From the NCBI RefSeq assembly GCF_019059575.1, contig NW_024881831.1, positions 372,001 to 436,000 of the forward strand: a DNA stretch of 64,000 nucleotides, written 5' to 3'. Source of the stretch: Amphibalanus amphitrite. Its lineage: Eukaryota > Arthropoda > Thecostraca > Balanomorpha > Balanidae. The notes under the pieces were generated by a model. It saw only the letters and a list, made by a program, of their open reading frames with translations. It did not search any database and had not been told where the DNA came from. Positions 22,637 to 32,876 of this stretch are shown here, piece by piece. Position 1 is the first letter of the stretch; each line of letters starts with the position of its first letter. Both the position numbers and the translations under genes were made by a program.

Positions 22637-23660
22637 CAGGGATGTAATTTTATATCTCTTTGTGGGGGCATGTGCACCACCAATCCTGAATTATGCCCCC
22701 ACAATGATGAAAATGCACCCACAAGTCTTTTACAAGGCTGCAGGCGTCCTTTCAAGAGCACGGCGCCCTTCGCATGCTCTAACGGCGTCCTCCTGGCCGT
22801 CTCGCGTTCATGGATAATATAGCGTTTTTAATCACTCGGCGCCCTTCTGGGAGAATGGCGCACTTTTGACAGCACCGCGCCATTCTCATGGTCTGATGGC
22901 GCCCTCCTGACCGTCTTGCGTCCTTAGGTCTCTGTTCACCGTGCATCCCTCGACTGTTCAGCGCCCTTCTGGCCTCTCAACGCCCCTGAACCACATAGCG
23001 TTTTCAATCACTCGGCGCCCTTTTACGAGAATGACGCCCTTTTCATGATCTCAAGGCACCCTTGTAACCGTCTGGCGCCCCCACGTCCCCACCAACGTAG
23101 CCAGGGCTGCGGAGTCGATGGATTTTCGGCGACTCCGACTCCGACTCCGACTCCGGCTTTCAAAAACAAGCTCCGACTCCGACTCCGACTCCGGGCAGAA
23201 TTGTCGACTCCGACCGACTCCAACTCCCGACTCCGACTCCGCAGACCTAGCAGGGCTGCGGAGTCGACAGATTTTCGGTGACTCCGACTCCGACTCCGGC
23301 TCGGGTTTCTAATATCGACTCCGACTCCGACTCCGACTCCGGTCACAACTGTCGACTCCGACCGACTCCGACTCCGACTCCGATTCCGCAGCCCTGAACG
23401 TAGCATTACTGACTGTGCGGCGCCCTTCTGGCCTCTTAGCGCCCTTGGACCACATAGCGTTTTCAATCACTCGGCGCCCTCCTAGCAGAATGTCGCCCTT
23501 TTCATGGTCTCACGGCGCCCTCGTAACCGTCTGGCGCCTCTACATTTGGTGCCCCTCCTACTCGATGGCGCCCCTCTACATGGCTTTTTTTACGTCCTTC
23601 CGGTCAGTTTCCACTTTTTAGCTGGGCACCCACAATCATTTTAGGAAAATTACACCCGTG
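22637..23660. mobile_element. hAT-type MITE, family B, nested in family A
   Basis: The ends CAGGGATGTAATTTT and the complement of CACGGGTGTAATTTT are inverted partners. A perfect 8-bp duplication GCTCAGCC flanks it (22629-22636 and 23661-23668). The uninterrupted site is preserved in family A copy 1 (GCTCAGCCCCCGCTAG near 14591). The interior is a degenerate tandem array with repeated GGCGCCC, CTTTTCATG and GCGTTTTCAATCACTCGGCG motifs, unit roughly 200 bp. Confidence 0.92.
23102..23396. mobile_element. hAT-type MITE, family C (GACTCC-rich), nested in family B
   Basis: The termini are CAGGGCTGCGGAGTCG and the complement with one change. A perfect 8-bp duplication AACGTAGC flanks it (23094-23101 and 23397-23404). 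The interior is built from GACTCC hexamers. A second GCAGGGCTGCGGAGTCG at 23251 shows a head-to-tail dimer of two units of about 145 bp. Translated, the hexamers give Arg-Ser/Asp-Ser runs that imitate SR proteins, but this is not coding. Confidence 0.92.
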
Positions 23661-23720
23661 GCTCAGCCCCCACTAGCCCCCCCCCCCCCCCGGTTCCCGC
23701 GCCACTGGGTTGGGTTCATC

Positions 23721-25590
23721 GGATGACAGGCAAAATTCTCCTTCAGCCTTACGCATCAAGGTCGAAATGCAAAAATCCCTTTACTACTACATTTGGCACC
23801 AATATGGTAGTGATACGATAATGGCGCAGATATGCGAGCCTGCGCCGAATGCTAGAGGTGATAAAATTGTTTTGTGTGTTTTGTGCGCAAAACAAATAAG
23901 ATATTTATTAGGTAAGTATCGAATATCATCTTTTATTATTTTACGGTAATTTCAATTGAGATTGACACCCCTTTCCTTACTCATTGTCATAGACCCTCTT
24001 GCCTGGTCTTCTTACCATGAACTTGAACTCAAATTGAAATTCTACCCGTGGTGCATGTCTTGCTTGTGCTTGAATTCTCTGAAATTGAAGTGTAAAAATG
24101 TGTGCCTGTGTCACAACAAATTGTTTCTATATAAAAGCATTTTTGATATGCACATCTCTAAATTCAAGCTAACTTCTTTTGAAGTCTTGTCCGAGCTCAT
24201 CATCTAGGTCGGTTGAGGTTGAGGTTGGTCTTAGGTAGGTACCTTTGCTGTTGAATGAATAAAGTTGCACCGGGTAACTATTCTAAAAAATAAGTTAGAG
24301 GCTATAATGAACTTCGATAAGAAAAAGTAGGGTCATATTTCCTTTTTTGCACCCTGTAAAAACTGGACTAATTGGCTAAATGAGAATATGAAAGGAAATA
24401 AGTAGGAACACATCCTTCTAAGCTTAAAATTGAGAACAGGCTTTGATACTTATGATGCTTTTTACACAAAACATATGTAATTTTCACCTGACCACACATT
24501 GAGTCAGGGGTGTTCCGTGTTAGTATTCAAAAGGCCCGAGCAGGTTGAAGGTTGGTAGGTTGTCGGTTGGTAGGTTCTAGGTATGTAGGTTGTTAGGTTG
24601 TAGGTAAGGAGGGGAAGTAAGATCAGGTCAGGTATGGTTAGGTTTTGTTAGGTAAGGTTAGGCCAGGTTTGAGGTTAGATCAGGTTTTGTTTTTCCTGCT
24701 TGTAGTGTAGTACACCTGTTTTTCAGGAGTAACTTGTCCTAAAAACAATTTTCTAGGTTGATAGATGGTTTGTGACAGTATGAAGATGAACATGTTCAAC
24801 TAGTCTTTTTGTTTGATACCTTCAAAAAAGGTAGCCAACTGCATGCATGCACTAGTACCTAATGTATCCAGTACCTATCATAATATTATCAAACCAGAGC
24901 ACAGTTTTGAGTCATTTTTCAGTATTCTGCAGGGTTTTCTATGTTTGATTCATTGCATTTCTTGGCCTCTCAGAAAATTGCATAGATCATGTAAATTCAA
25001 CCAATGAGAAGCCAAAAGAGCCTGCAGCCTGCTGATTGAAAAGTGCAAAGGAACAGCACCTAGTGTAAAAATGGAGCAATCACATAAGTATAATTGATTA
25101 CTTTGTGTGAAAAGTTATTTTTTATTACATATACTCTACTTCTTCAGTCTTGTTTTTAAATCTAAGCCTTATATTCCCTTTTACACTCATTTTAGTTATG
25201 GTTTCAAATCCAACTGGTCTTTTAGCTTTATTCAGCTCACATTTTCTAAAATACCTCTTTTAGGTAATGGACAAGATACTGGATAGTCTATTAATGACCA
25301 GTGCAGTGGCATAACCTCACTTGATACTTATAGTTTGCCAAAGCTTTGTAAGATACTAAATGTAGGCACATTGGCAGGTCATTAATAGCAACACGAAAAT
25401 TGTCCCTTGCTGAGTCATACATAAGTTTACATATGTTATTGTTTGCACAAGCATTTCCAGCTGTTCTGGAGATTGTCATCATTTTGGCATCATTTCAACA
25501 CTGACATTCATCAAGATCTGGTGATGAAAACCTGTTAATAGCTAGTGAAGATGTCTCAGAAGATTGAAAGCAAATAATTCTGACTTGCAG
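23721..25590. other. Gene-free stretch upstream of GPATCH3
   Basis: No gene. 24535-24680 is a degenerate GGTAGGTTGTAGGTTAGGT simple repeat. The AT-rich remainder ends in a polypyrimidine-poor splice acceptor (CTGACTTGCAG, ending 25590), so the last part is probably the first intron of GPATCH3. Confidence 0.5.
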
Positions 25591-25623
25591 ATGCAGCAAG
25601 ATGACAGAAGCACTAGACTCTGA
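25591..25623 (+). promoter_or_regulatory. Short upstream ORF overlapping the GPATCH3 start
   Basis: The ATG directly after the acceptor at 25590 opens a frame of ten codons (MQQDDRSTRL) ending in TGA at 25621-25623, past the main ATG and out of frame with it. If the exon begins here, ribosomes must leak past this start to make GPATCH3. Confidence 0.5.
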
Positions 25624-27133
25624 AGTTATTTGTATTGTGCACAACATTCCCAAGACATTTCATTCACGAGACCTGCGCAATTACTTCTCTCAATTTTTGG
25701 AGAAAGGTGGCTTCACCTGCTTTCACTATCGACACCGGCCTGAAGTTCAGCAAACGTCCTCAGACGCCCAGCAGCCTGCTGTTAGTGGCGGAGAAGTTTC
25801 ATCACTTTCATCGGACACCATCGATCTCAGCGCGGGCCAGGCCAGTGGCCCGTCGGGTGGCGAGGTCGGAACGGGTCACAAGCCACAGCGGTCACACGTC
25901 GCCTGCTGTGCCACGCTCAAACTGCCCGGCCGCCATCTGGCAGAGTTTCTCTCGCTCTACCACCGCAAACACTGGGTGGACAGTGGCGGCAGCTACCTGA
26001 GCCGACGCTGCTTCATCTCGCGCCTGCGCCTGCCGGCCGGCCCCGATGGCGGCGCGTCGCCGGCCGCTGCTGAGCTGCAGACCATGATCGAGTTCCGACC
26101 GCCTGCCGACATGCCCCGCGGCAACGTGGGCACGCCGACCGCCTACTTCCTAGCTGAGATCCAAAAGTGCCGGCTGCCGGCCAGCCTGGTGAAGCGACTG
26201 GGCCTGGTGTTTCCGCGCTCGGCCCGCCGCCGACAGTACAGCTCTGTGCCGCTCGACTACGGCACGGCGCCTGTGTCCTCGGAGGACCTCAATCAGGGGG
26301 ACGACGAGGTGAGGACGGCAAGCGGGGCAGAGCTGCTGGATCGCCTCCCCTCCCGGCCCGGCGCGGCAGCGGCCTCAGAGGGGAAGCAACAACCCCCGGA
26401 GCCTCCGCGCGCCTCCGACGAAACCGACGCGGAGGAGACGGACCGTCACGAGGCGCTGCATGATGACGTCACGTCCCAGGACCGGACCAAGGAGCGACTG
26501 TACGAGGAGGAGATCGAACTGGTCTGGGAGAAGGGCGGTCCGGGCCTGGTCTGGTACACGGACGCTGTCTACTGGGACCAGCAGCGCGGCGACTTTGACG
26601 AGCGCACCTCTGACGACTGGGATGTGGATATGTCTGGTTACGAGCAGGGCGCCGGTCACGGTGATATGGACGCTCAACAGTCGCACGAGATGCGCCGCGA
26701 GCTGCGTCTGCGTGCTGGTCAGGAGGCCGAGAGTGCGTTCGAGCGGGGACGTGACCGACGTGCACGGGGCCGCCGGACAGGGGACGGGTCGGACAGTGAC
26801 GAAGAGATGAGCGAGATCGGTGCGTTTGAGCGGCACACCCGCGGATTCGGCCGGCGCGTGCTGGTCAACCTGGGCTGGTCGGAGGGCCGCGGTCTGGGCG
26901 CCGGGGAGGGCGGCATCGCCGAGCCGCTGCCCAACGCCGGCCAGACGGATCGCCGCGGGTTTGGCTTTGTCGGTGAGCGGCTGCAGCGGTGGCCCGAGCG
27001 AAAACGGCGCGCCGAGTCGGCGGCCGGGGTGGTCACCACGGCGTTCAGCGACCCGCACCAGACCGAGATGGAGGAGACGACGGACGCCTCGCTGCCGCCG
27101 ACGCACATGAAGTTCCGACGGCAACAGGAGTGA
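25601..27133 (+). CDS. GPATCH3: G-patch domain-containing protein 3
   Basis: This 510-residue protein is a nuclear/cytosolic G-patch protein. In vertebrates GPATCH3 has been linked to regulation of RIG-I/MAVS antiviral signalling and to transcriptional control. The N terminus (residues about 8-50, VHNIPKTFHSRDLRNYFSQF then FHYRHRPE) matches the RRM-like region of the family. MPRGNVGTPT at about 170 and the acidic block RHEALHDDVTSQDRTKERLY with EEEIELVWEKGG follow in family order. The G-patch lies at about 408-460 (ERHTRGFGRRVLVNLGW onward, with its glycines). The C terminus ends near MKFRRQ, as in vertebrates. The whole CDS is one exon, while the human gene has several. The ATG at 25601 lies ten bases after a splice acceptor. 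An upstream ATG at 25591 opens a ten-codon frame that overlaps this start. Confidence 0.95.
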   Translation: MTEALDSEVICIVHNIPKTFHSRDLRNYFSQFLEKGGFTCFHYRHRPEVQQTSSDAQQPAVSGGEVSSLSSDTIDLSAGQASGPSGGEVGTGHKPQRSHVACCATLKLPGRHLAEFLSLYHRKHWVDSGGSYLSRRCFISRLRLPAGPDGGASPAAAELQTMIEFRPPADMPRGNVGTPTAYFLAEIQKCRLPASLVKRLGLVFPRSARRRQYSSVPLDYGTAPVSSEDLNQGDDEVRTASGAELLDRLPSRPGAAAASEGKQQPPEPPRASDETDAEETDRHEALHDDVTSQDRTKERLYEEEIELVWEKGGPGLVWYTDAVYWDQQRGDFDERTSDDWDVDMSGYEQGAGHGDMDAQQSHEMRRELRLRAGQEAESAFERGRDRRARGRRTGDGSDSDEEMSEIGAFERHTRGFGRRVLVNLGWSEGRGLGAGEGGIAEPLPNAGQTDRRGFGFVGERLQRWPERKRRAESAAGVVTTAFSDPHQTEMEETTDASLPPTHMKFRRQQE

Positions 27134-28669
27134 CTGCCGGTGTGTGATGACTTCGCTATGAACGCGCTCTAGACGAACACACACGGCGGGGGTGGCCCTG
27201 CCGCCGCGTCGAGACGGTGCTAGTAACGCTGATACTAGGGCGTGGGAGAGGACTTTTTGTAACTTGTGTCATCCGTGTCCTGTTGACGTGGCCAACGGTA
27301 TAAAATAGCCGTACATTTTATTCAGTTGTTAGAATAACATCATAATGCTAAACAATGTTTTATCTTATAATTTTCAACAGCATGATATAATTTGCTCGTA
27401 AATCAGAACGCTGTCCTTATCATTTAGAACTGCCTGGGTCTAAACCTATCTACTCGATGTTCTCTGAGCAACGCACTGCCATGAATACATGTTTTAAGCC
27501 GCTTCCGTTTGTTGACAATTATTTAGCACATTAACTCCATTCACAGTACACTAATTTCTGCCGCCATAGAGTGCAGAAACGACAAACATGTTTAACCTCG
27601 TGTAGCTCGCATTTCACGTTGTCTCCGTGCTCTCCAGTCCTGTATTGTGAGCTTCCCTATTTGTATTACGTAGTTTGATTTTTGCCTCTCTCAGCTCTTC
27701 ATCACACTCGTTGCTCATTCGCACATTTTAGCATACGTTTTAGACCTTCGTCGTCTGCTCAGTTTTGCTTGACATGCATACAGGCTTTTTCTCACTTTTA
27801 CTGAGTTGCGTCGCCCCCGATCACTCACTCCCGGCTGAACGTAAACTTTTTTGTTGACTTGGTAGTAGGTCCTAATTGCTTTTAGTTGGTAGTAATTACT
27901 CTTAGTGTTCCTTGACGTGTTATAGTAATCTTGCTTACGCTCATGACGTACTTTACTTTTATAATATTGATCAAAATGCATATTTGACTTTCACATAATT
28001 TAGTAAATCAGATCGGTTTTCCTGGCCCATTCTAAGACGCAAGCTGAAACGATGTAGACTTGTATTTCTGAGCTTGCAATGAAAGTGAGCTTGCTACCTA
28101 TCACTTCAGTTATGCTCTTAAATAATGACAGTGCGCGAATGTTGCACGTTGTTACTATTTTGCCGCTCGGTTTTCATCAATACGAGGACCGTGTCCATCG
28201 ATTCCTCCCACCTATTAGTTCCACCAAATTTTCCAGTGATTTATGGAATCACCAGGCTATGTATTTTCTTTTTGCGTCAATGAATACAGTTTCTCCCCTC
28301 GGTTCAAACTGACTTTGTGGCGCCACTTTTCGCAGAAAAAAAACCCGCTGGTGCCATCGCGGGTAAATCTCCGGTCGACTGGTAGCAGAGCTGGCGAACG
28401 GCCGCTGGGGCGCCCTCTACTTACCAGCCCCGGCTCAACCAGATGGCGCTGCTGGGCGCATTCCGCTGAGGACCGGCCAGGGGATGCTTACATCGGTGAT
28501 CTCGGGCGGCAGGACGAAACAGTACAGACAAACAAATCTGTGTGCCGACTCCTGGCGTCCCTCATAGGCGGAACAGGGTGGCTGATCGCTGTGGGCCACG
28601 ACAGGCGACGATGGCGACCTCTGCGCCTGTGAAGGCCACTGCTCTGGGCGCGCCACACAGGAGATAGAG
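27134..28669. other. Intergenic stretch between GPATCH3 and the ZAD-like gene
   Basis: It holds the 3' UTR of GPATCH3 and AT-rich sequence. The region from 28330 is GC-rich and may include the promoter or 5' UTR of the next gene. A possible acceptor CGCCACACAG ends at 28660. No further gene is supported. Confidence 0.5.
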
Positions 28670-28930
28670 ATGAGCCATCACCCAGCTGTCTACGGCACCA
28701 TGGACTGTGCGCTGTGCGGCTCGGAGGTGGGCGGGGGCGGCGGCAGCACGGACACGACCCTGCCGTACTCCAAGAAGACGGTGTTTGAGCTGCTGTTTGA
28801 GGCGGGCCACCCGGTGCAGAATCGTGCCCGGCTCTGCGATTCCTGCGTGTCGGCTGTGAACGAGCTCGAATGGACCACGTCGCGCGCGGTCCGCGCCCGG
28901 GAGAAGATCACGGAGCGAGCTATGATGAAG
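28670..28930 (+). CDS. ZAD-like zinc-binding protein, exon 1
   Basis: Exon 1 encodes 87 residues from the ATG at 28670, with an alternative ATG ten codons later, to the donor ATGATGAAG/GTAAGT. It carries two Cys pairs, CALC (residues 13-16) and CDSC (about 61-64), separated by a hydrophobic helix region (TVFELLFEAG). They are followed by AVNELEWTT and a basic helix. This C-x2-C...C-x2-C layout with a helical tail fits the arthropod ZAD (zinc-finger-associated) dimerisation domain. The assignment is by pattern, not by alignment. It joins exon 2 in phase 0. Confidence 0.7.
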
Positions 28931-29293
28931 GTAAGTTACCGACAGGGAGTATAGGGACAACGGGCGTATCTGCGCTATAATATAAATGGGTGCTGTGGAT
29001 GCCAATGTTTGAACCGAACATGAGAGGAAAACCAATAAAGTCAAAAGGTCAAAGGGATTGATATTAATAATTGATGGTTATGTTATGTGGAATCATAGAC
29101 CTCTGTACGTCCTGTTGGGTGTACAGACGTCTATGGTTGAATGAATAAAAGTTATATTAGAAATCATAAAAAAGCGAAATGTACGCACTTTCGGCAGTGT
29201 CATGATGCCACACTGTTGTCTGTTATGGTCTGACCTTCCTGACTGATTGATGCCGACACGCTATTCAGTTTTTAACGTATAGTTTGTTTGCAG

Positions 29294-30427
29294 CCCGGCA
29301 GCATCGCTGTGAAAGAGCAGGCACAGAGCTCTGAGCAGGGGCCGACTGATCAGTCTGCACCTGATAAACGAGCTGGGGATGACGGCGTGGCTGAGGCGGC
29401 GTCAGCACGCGCTCAGCGGCCGCCACGACCGCGCAAAAGCCGAGGTTGGGTGAGACGGCGGCCCAAGGTGCTCGTACGCAGTGAGAGCGACGAGAACACT
29501 GAGGACACCTCTGGTGCGCACGCTGGCGGTGCCGGTGGTGACGGTAGTGGAGTGGTGATGCCCGTGGACCCCAGTGCAGTGAAAAAGGAGCCGATGGAGA
29601 TTGGTGAAACGACGGACGAGGGCGGGGGTGGGGATGGCCCGGCGGCCGGCTCGGCCAGTGTCCCGGGGGTCGCAAAAGAAGCCAAGAACGGTAAACGACC
29701 CGACTGGAACGAACGGTGGCGAAGCAGGACTCTAAAAAACACGTCGTGGCGTGAGCGACTGCAGGGAGAGCGCGACAGGAAATTGTTGGAGGCGGAACTG
29801 GCTAACCCGCTGACCATTCACCCTACGGAGCGTGCTAGCGAGGAGCCCGGCGCGGCGGCGAACGGCGGCGCCGGCGCGACCTCCTCAGCCGGCGGGGAGG
29901 GCGTCGCTCAGCCGCCTGGCGAGAGCATGTTCCGCGTCGGTCGCAAGGTGGTGACGAAGCAAATCGACGGCTCGGCGGCGCCGGCCGTGAAGCTGGTGCA
30001 CCGTAAGAGCACCGGCCAGTCCAAGGTCACTTTCCTCGACCACAAGAAGGCGATGCGGCACGCGGCGTGGATAGACCGGGTGCAGGCGATGCAGTCTGGT
30101 ACCACAGTACTAGACATGGCCGGTGACGAGACGGATACACCCACACGGCCGGCCAAGAGGAAGCGGCCGCCGCGCGTGCTAACCAAGCCGCCGACTGAGG
30201 AGCCGTGCGCGCTGCCCTCCGAGGTGGCGTGGATGGCGGGTGGGGGTGAGACCGAGTCGCCTTGGCTGGCACCAGAGGGAGCCGTGCACGCAGTGCTTGA
30301 GGTGCAGCCCGGCGAGGCCTGGGTGGACGCCATCGTGCGCTCAGAGGCCGCAGAGGACTGGGGCAGTGGAGAGCAGGCGCCGCTGCCCGTCCCGCTGACC
30401 AATATAAAGAGCGAGCCGCCCGAGTGA
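29294..30427 (+). CDS. ZAD-like protein, exon 2 (C-terminal 377 residues)
   Basis: The acceptor GTTTGTTTGCAG ends at 29293, and the frame runs to TGA at 30425-30427, giving a total protein of 464 residues. The exon is rich in Ala, Gly, Pro, Glu and Arg. It has a basic patch RPPRPRKSRGWVRRRPK near its start, a conserved-looking block KRPDWNERWRSRTLKNTSWR, and a second block KVTFLDHKKAMRHAAWIDRV. VKKEPMEIG and NIKSEPPE resemble SUMO-acceptor motifs. No C2H2 fingers are present, although most ZAD proteins have them. Nuclear function is likely, but the exact role is unknown. Confidence 0.75.
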   Translation, partial: PGSIAVKEQAQSSEQGPTDQSAPDKRAGDDGVAEAASARAQRPPRPRKSRGWVRRRPKVLVRSESDENTEDTSGAHAGGAGGDGSGVVMPVDPSAVKKEPMEIGETTDEGGGGDGPAAGSASVPGVAKEAKNGKRPDWNERWRSRTLKNTSWRERLQGERDRKLLEAELANPLTIHPTERASEEPGAAANGGAGATSSAGGEGVAQPPGESMFRVGRKVVTKQIDGSAAPAVKLVHRKSTGQSKVTFLDHKKAMRHAAWIDRVQAMQSGTTVLDMAGDETDTPTRPAKRKRPPRVLTKPPTEEPCALPSEVAWMAGGGETESPWLAPEGAVHAVLEVQPGEAWVDAIVRSEAAEDWGSGEQAPLPVPLTNIKSEPPE

Positions 30428-31240
30428 CGAAGGCGCGGTGTCGTCTTACCGGCAGGGACGCGGGACATGGCGGCGGTATGTGGTTCTACGGTTGGTGGAG
30501 TGATTCCATTGGTTTGACCCTGGATAGTTTCTTAGCCAGTCCGGGTGTAATGAATATGTGCTCAGCTGTCATTTCACTGTCATCTGTAGTAGTTACTTGC
30601 TGCCCCACGTCATACGTTTTGATAGAGCGCGGTTCTTGTAGATCGAAGGGCCCTAAGGACTGCTGTCCAAATCGCGTTCCCTTCGGTTAGCATGAATGAC
30701 CCTGCAACTTGTTAAGGTTACGTTTGGACTTTGGATTCAGCCCAATGAGCCGCGTTTTATTCGTGTTCTAGTACAAACTTGCTAACTGAATCCTAAGATT
30801 TCTAATCCAATCCAACGAATCCTAAGATTCTTGCTTTGATACCATATGTGACTGCTCTATTATAGTGTATGATGCTAGTATTAAGTGTTTGTGCGACGTC
30901 GTGAATGATGTGCAGTGGAAACTATGTTTTCAGATAGTTTGCCCATTTCTCACTTGAAGTTCAGAGGAATACATTCTTTCCTTGTTTCTGATACATGCTG
31001 TATGAATGGAGCATCAGATACTTCGTAGTGAGACAAATACCTACATAACTTACGACTGAAACAAATCGTTCATATGAGACGTGGTATTGATCAATGACGA
31101 TGACGCTGAATCGACACGAAGTCGGACATAGTACAGGTAAAAACACATTCCCTCCCAACATCAGCCATCCCACAGGACCAAACATTTCCGGTTCCGGTGG
31201 AGTTCCAGTCTACCCTCCCCGCCCCCTCCCACGCACTGCG
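30428..31240. other. Intergenic stretch between convergent genes
   Basis: It contains the 3' ends of the ZAD-like gene (+) and POLR2J (-). There is no repeat or gene of note. Confidence 0.5.
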
Positions 31241-31594
31241 CTACAGCCGGTCGCTCTTGAAGTGTCTGGCGGCGTCGCTGAAGCGCTCCTCCAGCAGGCT
31301 GAGCTCCGAGAGCAGGTCCGTGATGGCGTTCATGAGCGCCTCGTCAGGCGTGTAGTCCGACGTCGTCTGGATGCGAAGGATCACCTTGGACTCGAGCGGG
31401 TGCGGGTTCTTGTAGCCAGCGAAGATGACGTTCGGGTCCTTGAGCAGCTGGTTACGGATCATGTTACCCATGGTGTGGTCCTCCTTGTTGAAGGTGTAGA
31501 TGGCCGCGTTGGGCACTTTGGTGTCCTGTTCACGGACGATTTTCTTCTCTCCATCGAACAGAAGGAATGATTCGAATGATGGAGGTGCGTTCAT
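31241..31594 (-). CDS. POLR2J: DNA-directed RNA polymerase II subunit RPB11
   Basis: The 117-residue product matches the family length. RPB11 pairs with RPB3 to form the alpha-like platform on which Pol II assembles in the nucleus. The start [19 protein letters not shown], the block [19 protein letters not shown], the [13 protein letters not shown] motif and the C-terminal ELSLLEERF helix are all near-identical in type to animal RPB11. The CDS is intronless. A splice acceptor (TTTTTTTCCTGCAG, complement of 31681-31694) lies 86 bases upstream of the ATG, so the 5' UTR contains an intron. The gene converges with the ZAD-like gene. Confidence 0.97.
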   Translation of the reverse strand: MNAPPSFESFLLFDGEKKIVREQDTKVPNAAIYTFNKEDHTMGNMIRNQLLKDPNVIFAGYKNPHPLESKVILRIQTTSDYTPDEALMNAITDLLSELSLLEERFSDAARHFKSDRL

Positions 31595-31680
31595 GGTGAC
31601 TGTGTGATTTCACGGGTTGCAGCTGACTTGCTTAGTGGGTTTTCTTCGAGTCTGAGGTGCTTGAAGTTGCCAGCAATGAC
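31595..31680 (-). promoter_or_regulatory. POLR2J 5' UTR segment after a 5' UTR intron
   Basis: Minus strand: the pyrimidine-rich acceptor CTTTTTTTCCTGCAG ends at 31681, and the 86 bases to the ATG have no other ATG. The promoter and first exon lie further upstream and were not located. Confidence 0.65.
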
Positions 31681-32201
31681 CTGCAGGAAAAAAAGACGTT
31701 AGCTTTGACCCTCTCCAAAACGGACGGTGATCAAGCCTCTAATGGCATTTTTGTTTGAAATATCTCCAGTTTGGCACAACTTTTGACCCATCTTTCGAAA
31801 ACATTACCTATTCTGTCATGTTTCACAACAGCTCAGCCCAGGTCACCGAGCCATAACGTCAAATGTCATGTCGTGTTCAGCCGAAGCGTGTTTCTGGACG
31901 AGGTTTCCGAACTAACCTAGCGTATAATGTTTATGTAATTCAAACGAGAATTGACATTTATTGATGACCTAAGAGCCGAACGGCTGCCTCGTGGACACGG
32001 TATTGTTTATTTATTGGCGCTGAGGCTACGGCTGGCGCAGACTGAGGTTACGTAGGGCCATGCATGGTTTGGGCTATGTAGAGGCCTTGTTACAGATTCA
32101 ACGCAAAGATTATTACTTTTTTTAGCCATCTAAAAATAAAAAGTCATTGACCCGACCTGCGAAGTCATCAGCTGATCTGAGACTTTCAAACTGAGCAGGT
32201 A

Positions 32202-32427
32202 CACTCGGGGGCAGATTGATGTTCCACCACTCCCTACCCATCGGGCTCCCATGGCTCAGCACTGGCTGCTGCAGCAGCCAGTTGTTGCCAGTGTTGCCTG
32301 CCCTCAGCACTGCTCAGCACTGCCTGCCAGTGCCAGTGCTGCCAGTTCTGCCACTGGCAGCACCCAGTGCTGAGCCATGGGAGCCCGATGGGTAGGGAGT
32401 GGTGGAACATCAATCTGCCCCCGAGTG
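32202..32427. mobile_element. Palindromic Tc1/mariner-type MITE
   Basis: Inverted arms of about 65 bp begin CACTCGGGGGCAGATTGATG and run through CCATGGCTCAGCACTGG with almost no mismatch. TA flanks both ends (32200-32201 and 32428-32429). The centre (32267-32361) is a CAGTGCTGCC-type imperfect repeat. Arm identity suggests a recent insertion. It lies between POLR2J and the mu-crystallin gene. Confidence 0.82.
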
Positions 32428-32876
32428 TACCATTCGTTTCATTTCCTCGGTAAAATGCCTCTTAAAAGGAAAAAAAACTTAGCGATTCTCTCATTCCTAC
32501 AGCAGAACAGTTCATCTACAAGTTTGAATCTTAGTGTCCAATATAACCCACCTACCCCAAATTGTTTCTGATCAGACTTCATAGGAATTCGGGGAGGGGG
32601 GAGCCCTCAAAAACAGGCATCAGGGCATCAAAACAAAACATGGTCTCCATGAGTACATACTTGTTTCAGTCCAGTATTTATTCTCACTCGTTTCCCAATG
32701 GTAAGTTTAACAGCTGGAATGCCCTGGCGCTGCCGTCGTGCTTCACCGAGCGCCAGCCCACTGATCTATCCGTCACTGACTAGCCGTTAGAGGTCACCGG
32801 TCGACTAATCGCCGTGCCCGTCACTGATCACCAGAGGACTGATAGCCGTCACCGACTGTCATACAACTGACAACAG
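32428..32876. other. Gene-free stretch downstream of the mu-crystallin gene
   Basis: 3' flank of the minus-strand gene. A GTCACTGA-type short repeat lies around 32765-32880. Nothing else is recognisable. Confidence 0.4.

Larger units (their letters stand above)
22057..23707. mobile_element. hAT-type MITE, family A copy 2 (interrupted)
   Basis: It is closely similar to the element at 14043-14641 from the G run through CCTCATGAAAAGTTGTGGGG to GGTTCCCGCGCCACTG. The left end is CAGTGTCGCGGGAAC. The left duplication AGTTCATC (22049-22056) is matched by GGTTCATC at 23713-23720, five bases beyond the right end, so a small extra segment seems to have been gained. It is split by the element at 22637-23660. 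Confidence 0.88.

Noticed and set aside
23023..23466. Arg-Ser-rich ORF resembling an SR splicing factor
   Set aside because: It is the translation of GACTCC hexamers in a hAT MITE with a clean 8-bp duplication.
26375..27184. 269-codon ORF antisense to GPATCH3, and other overlapping frames there
   Set aside because: Shadow frames of a GC-rich coding exon.
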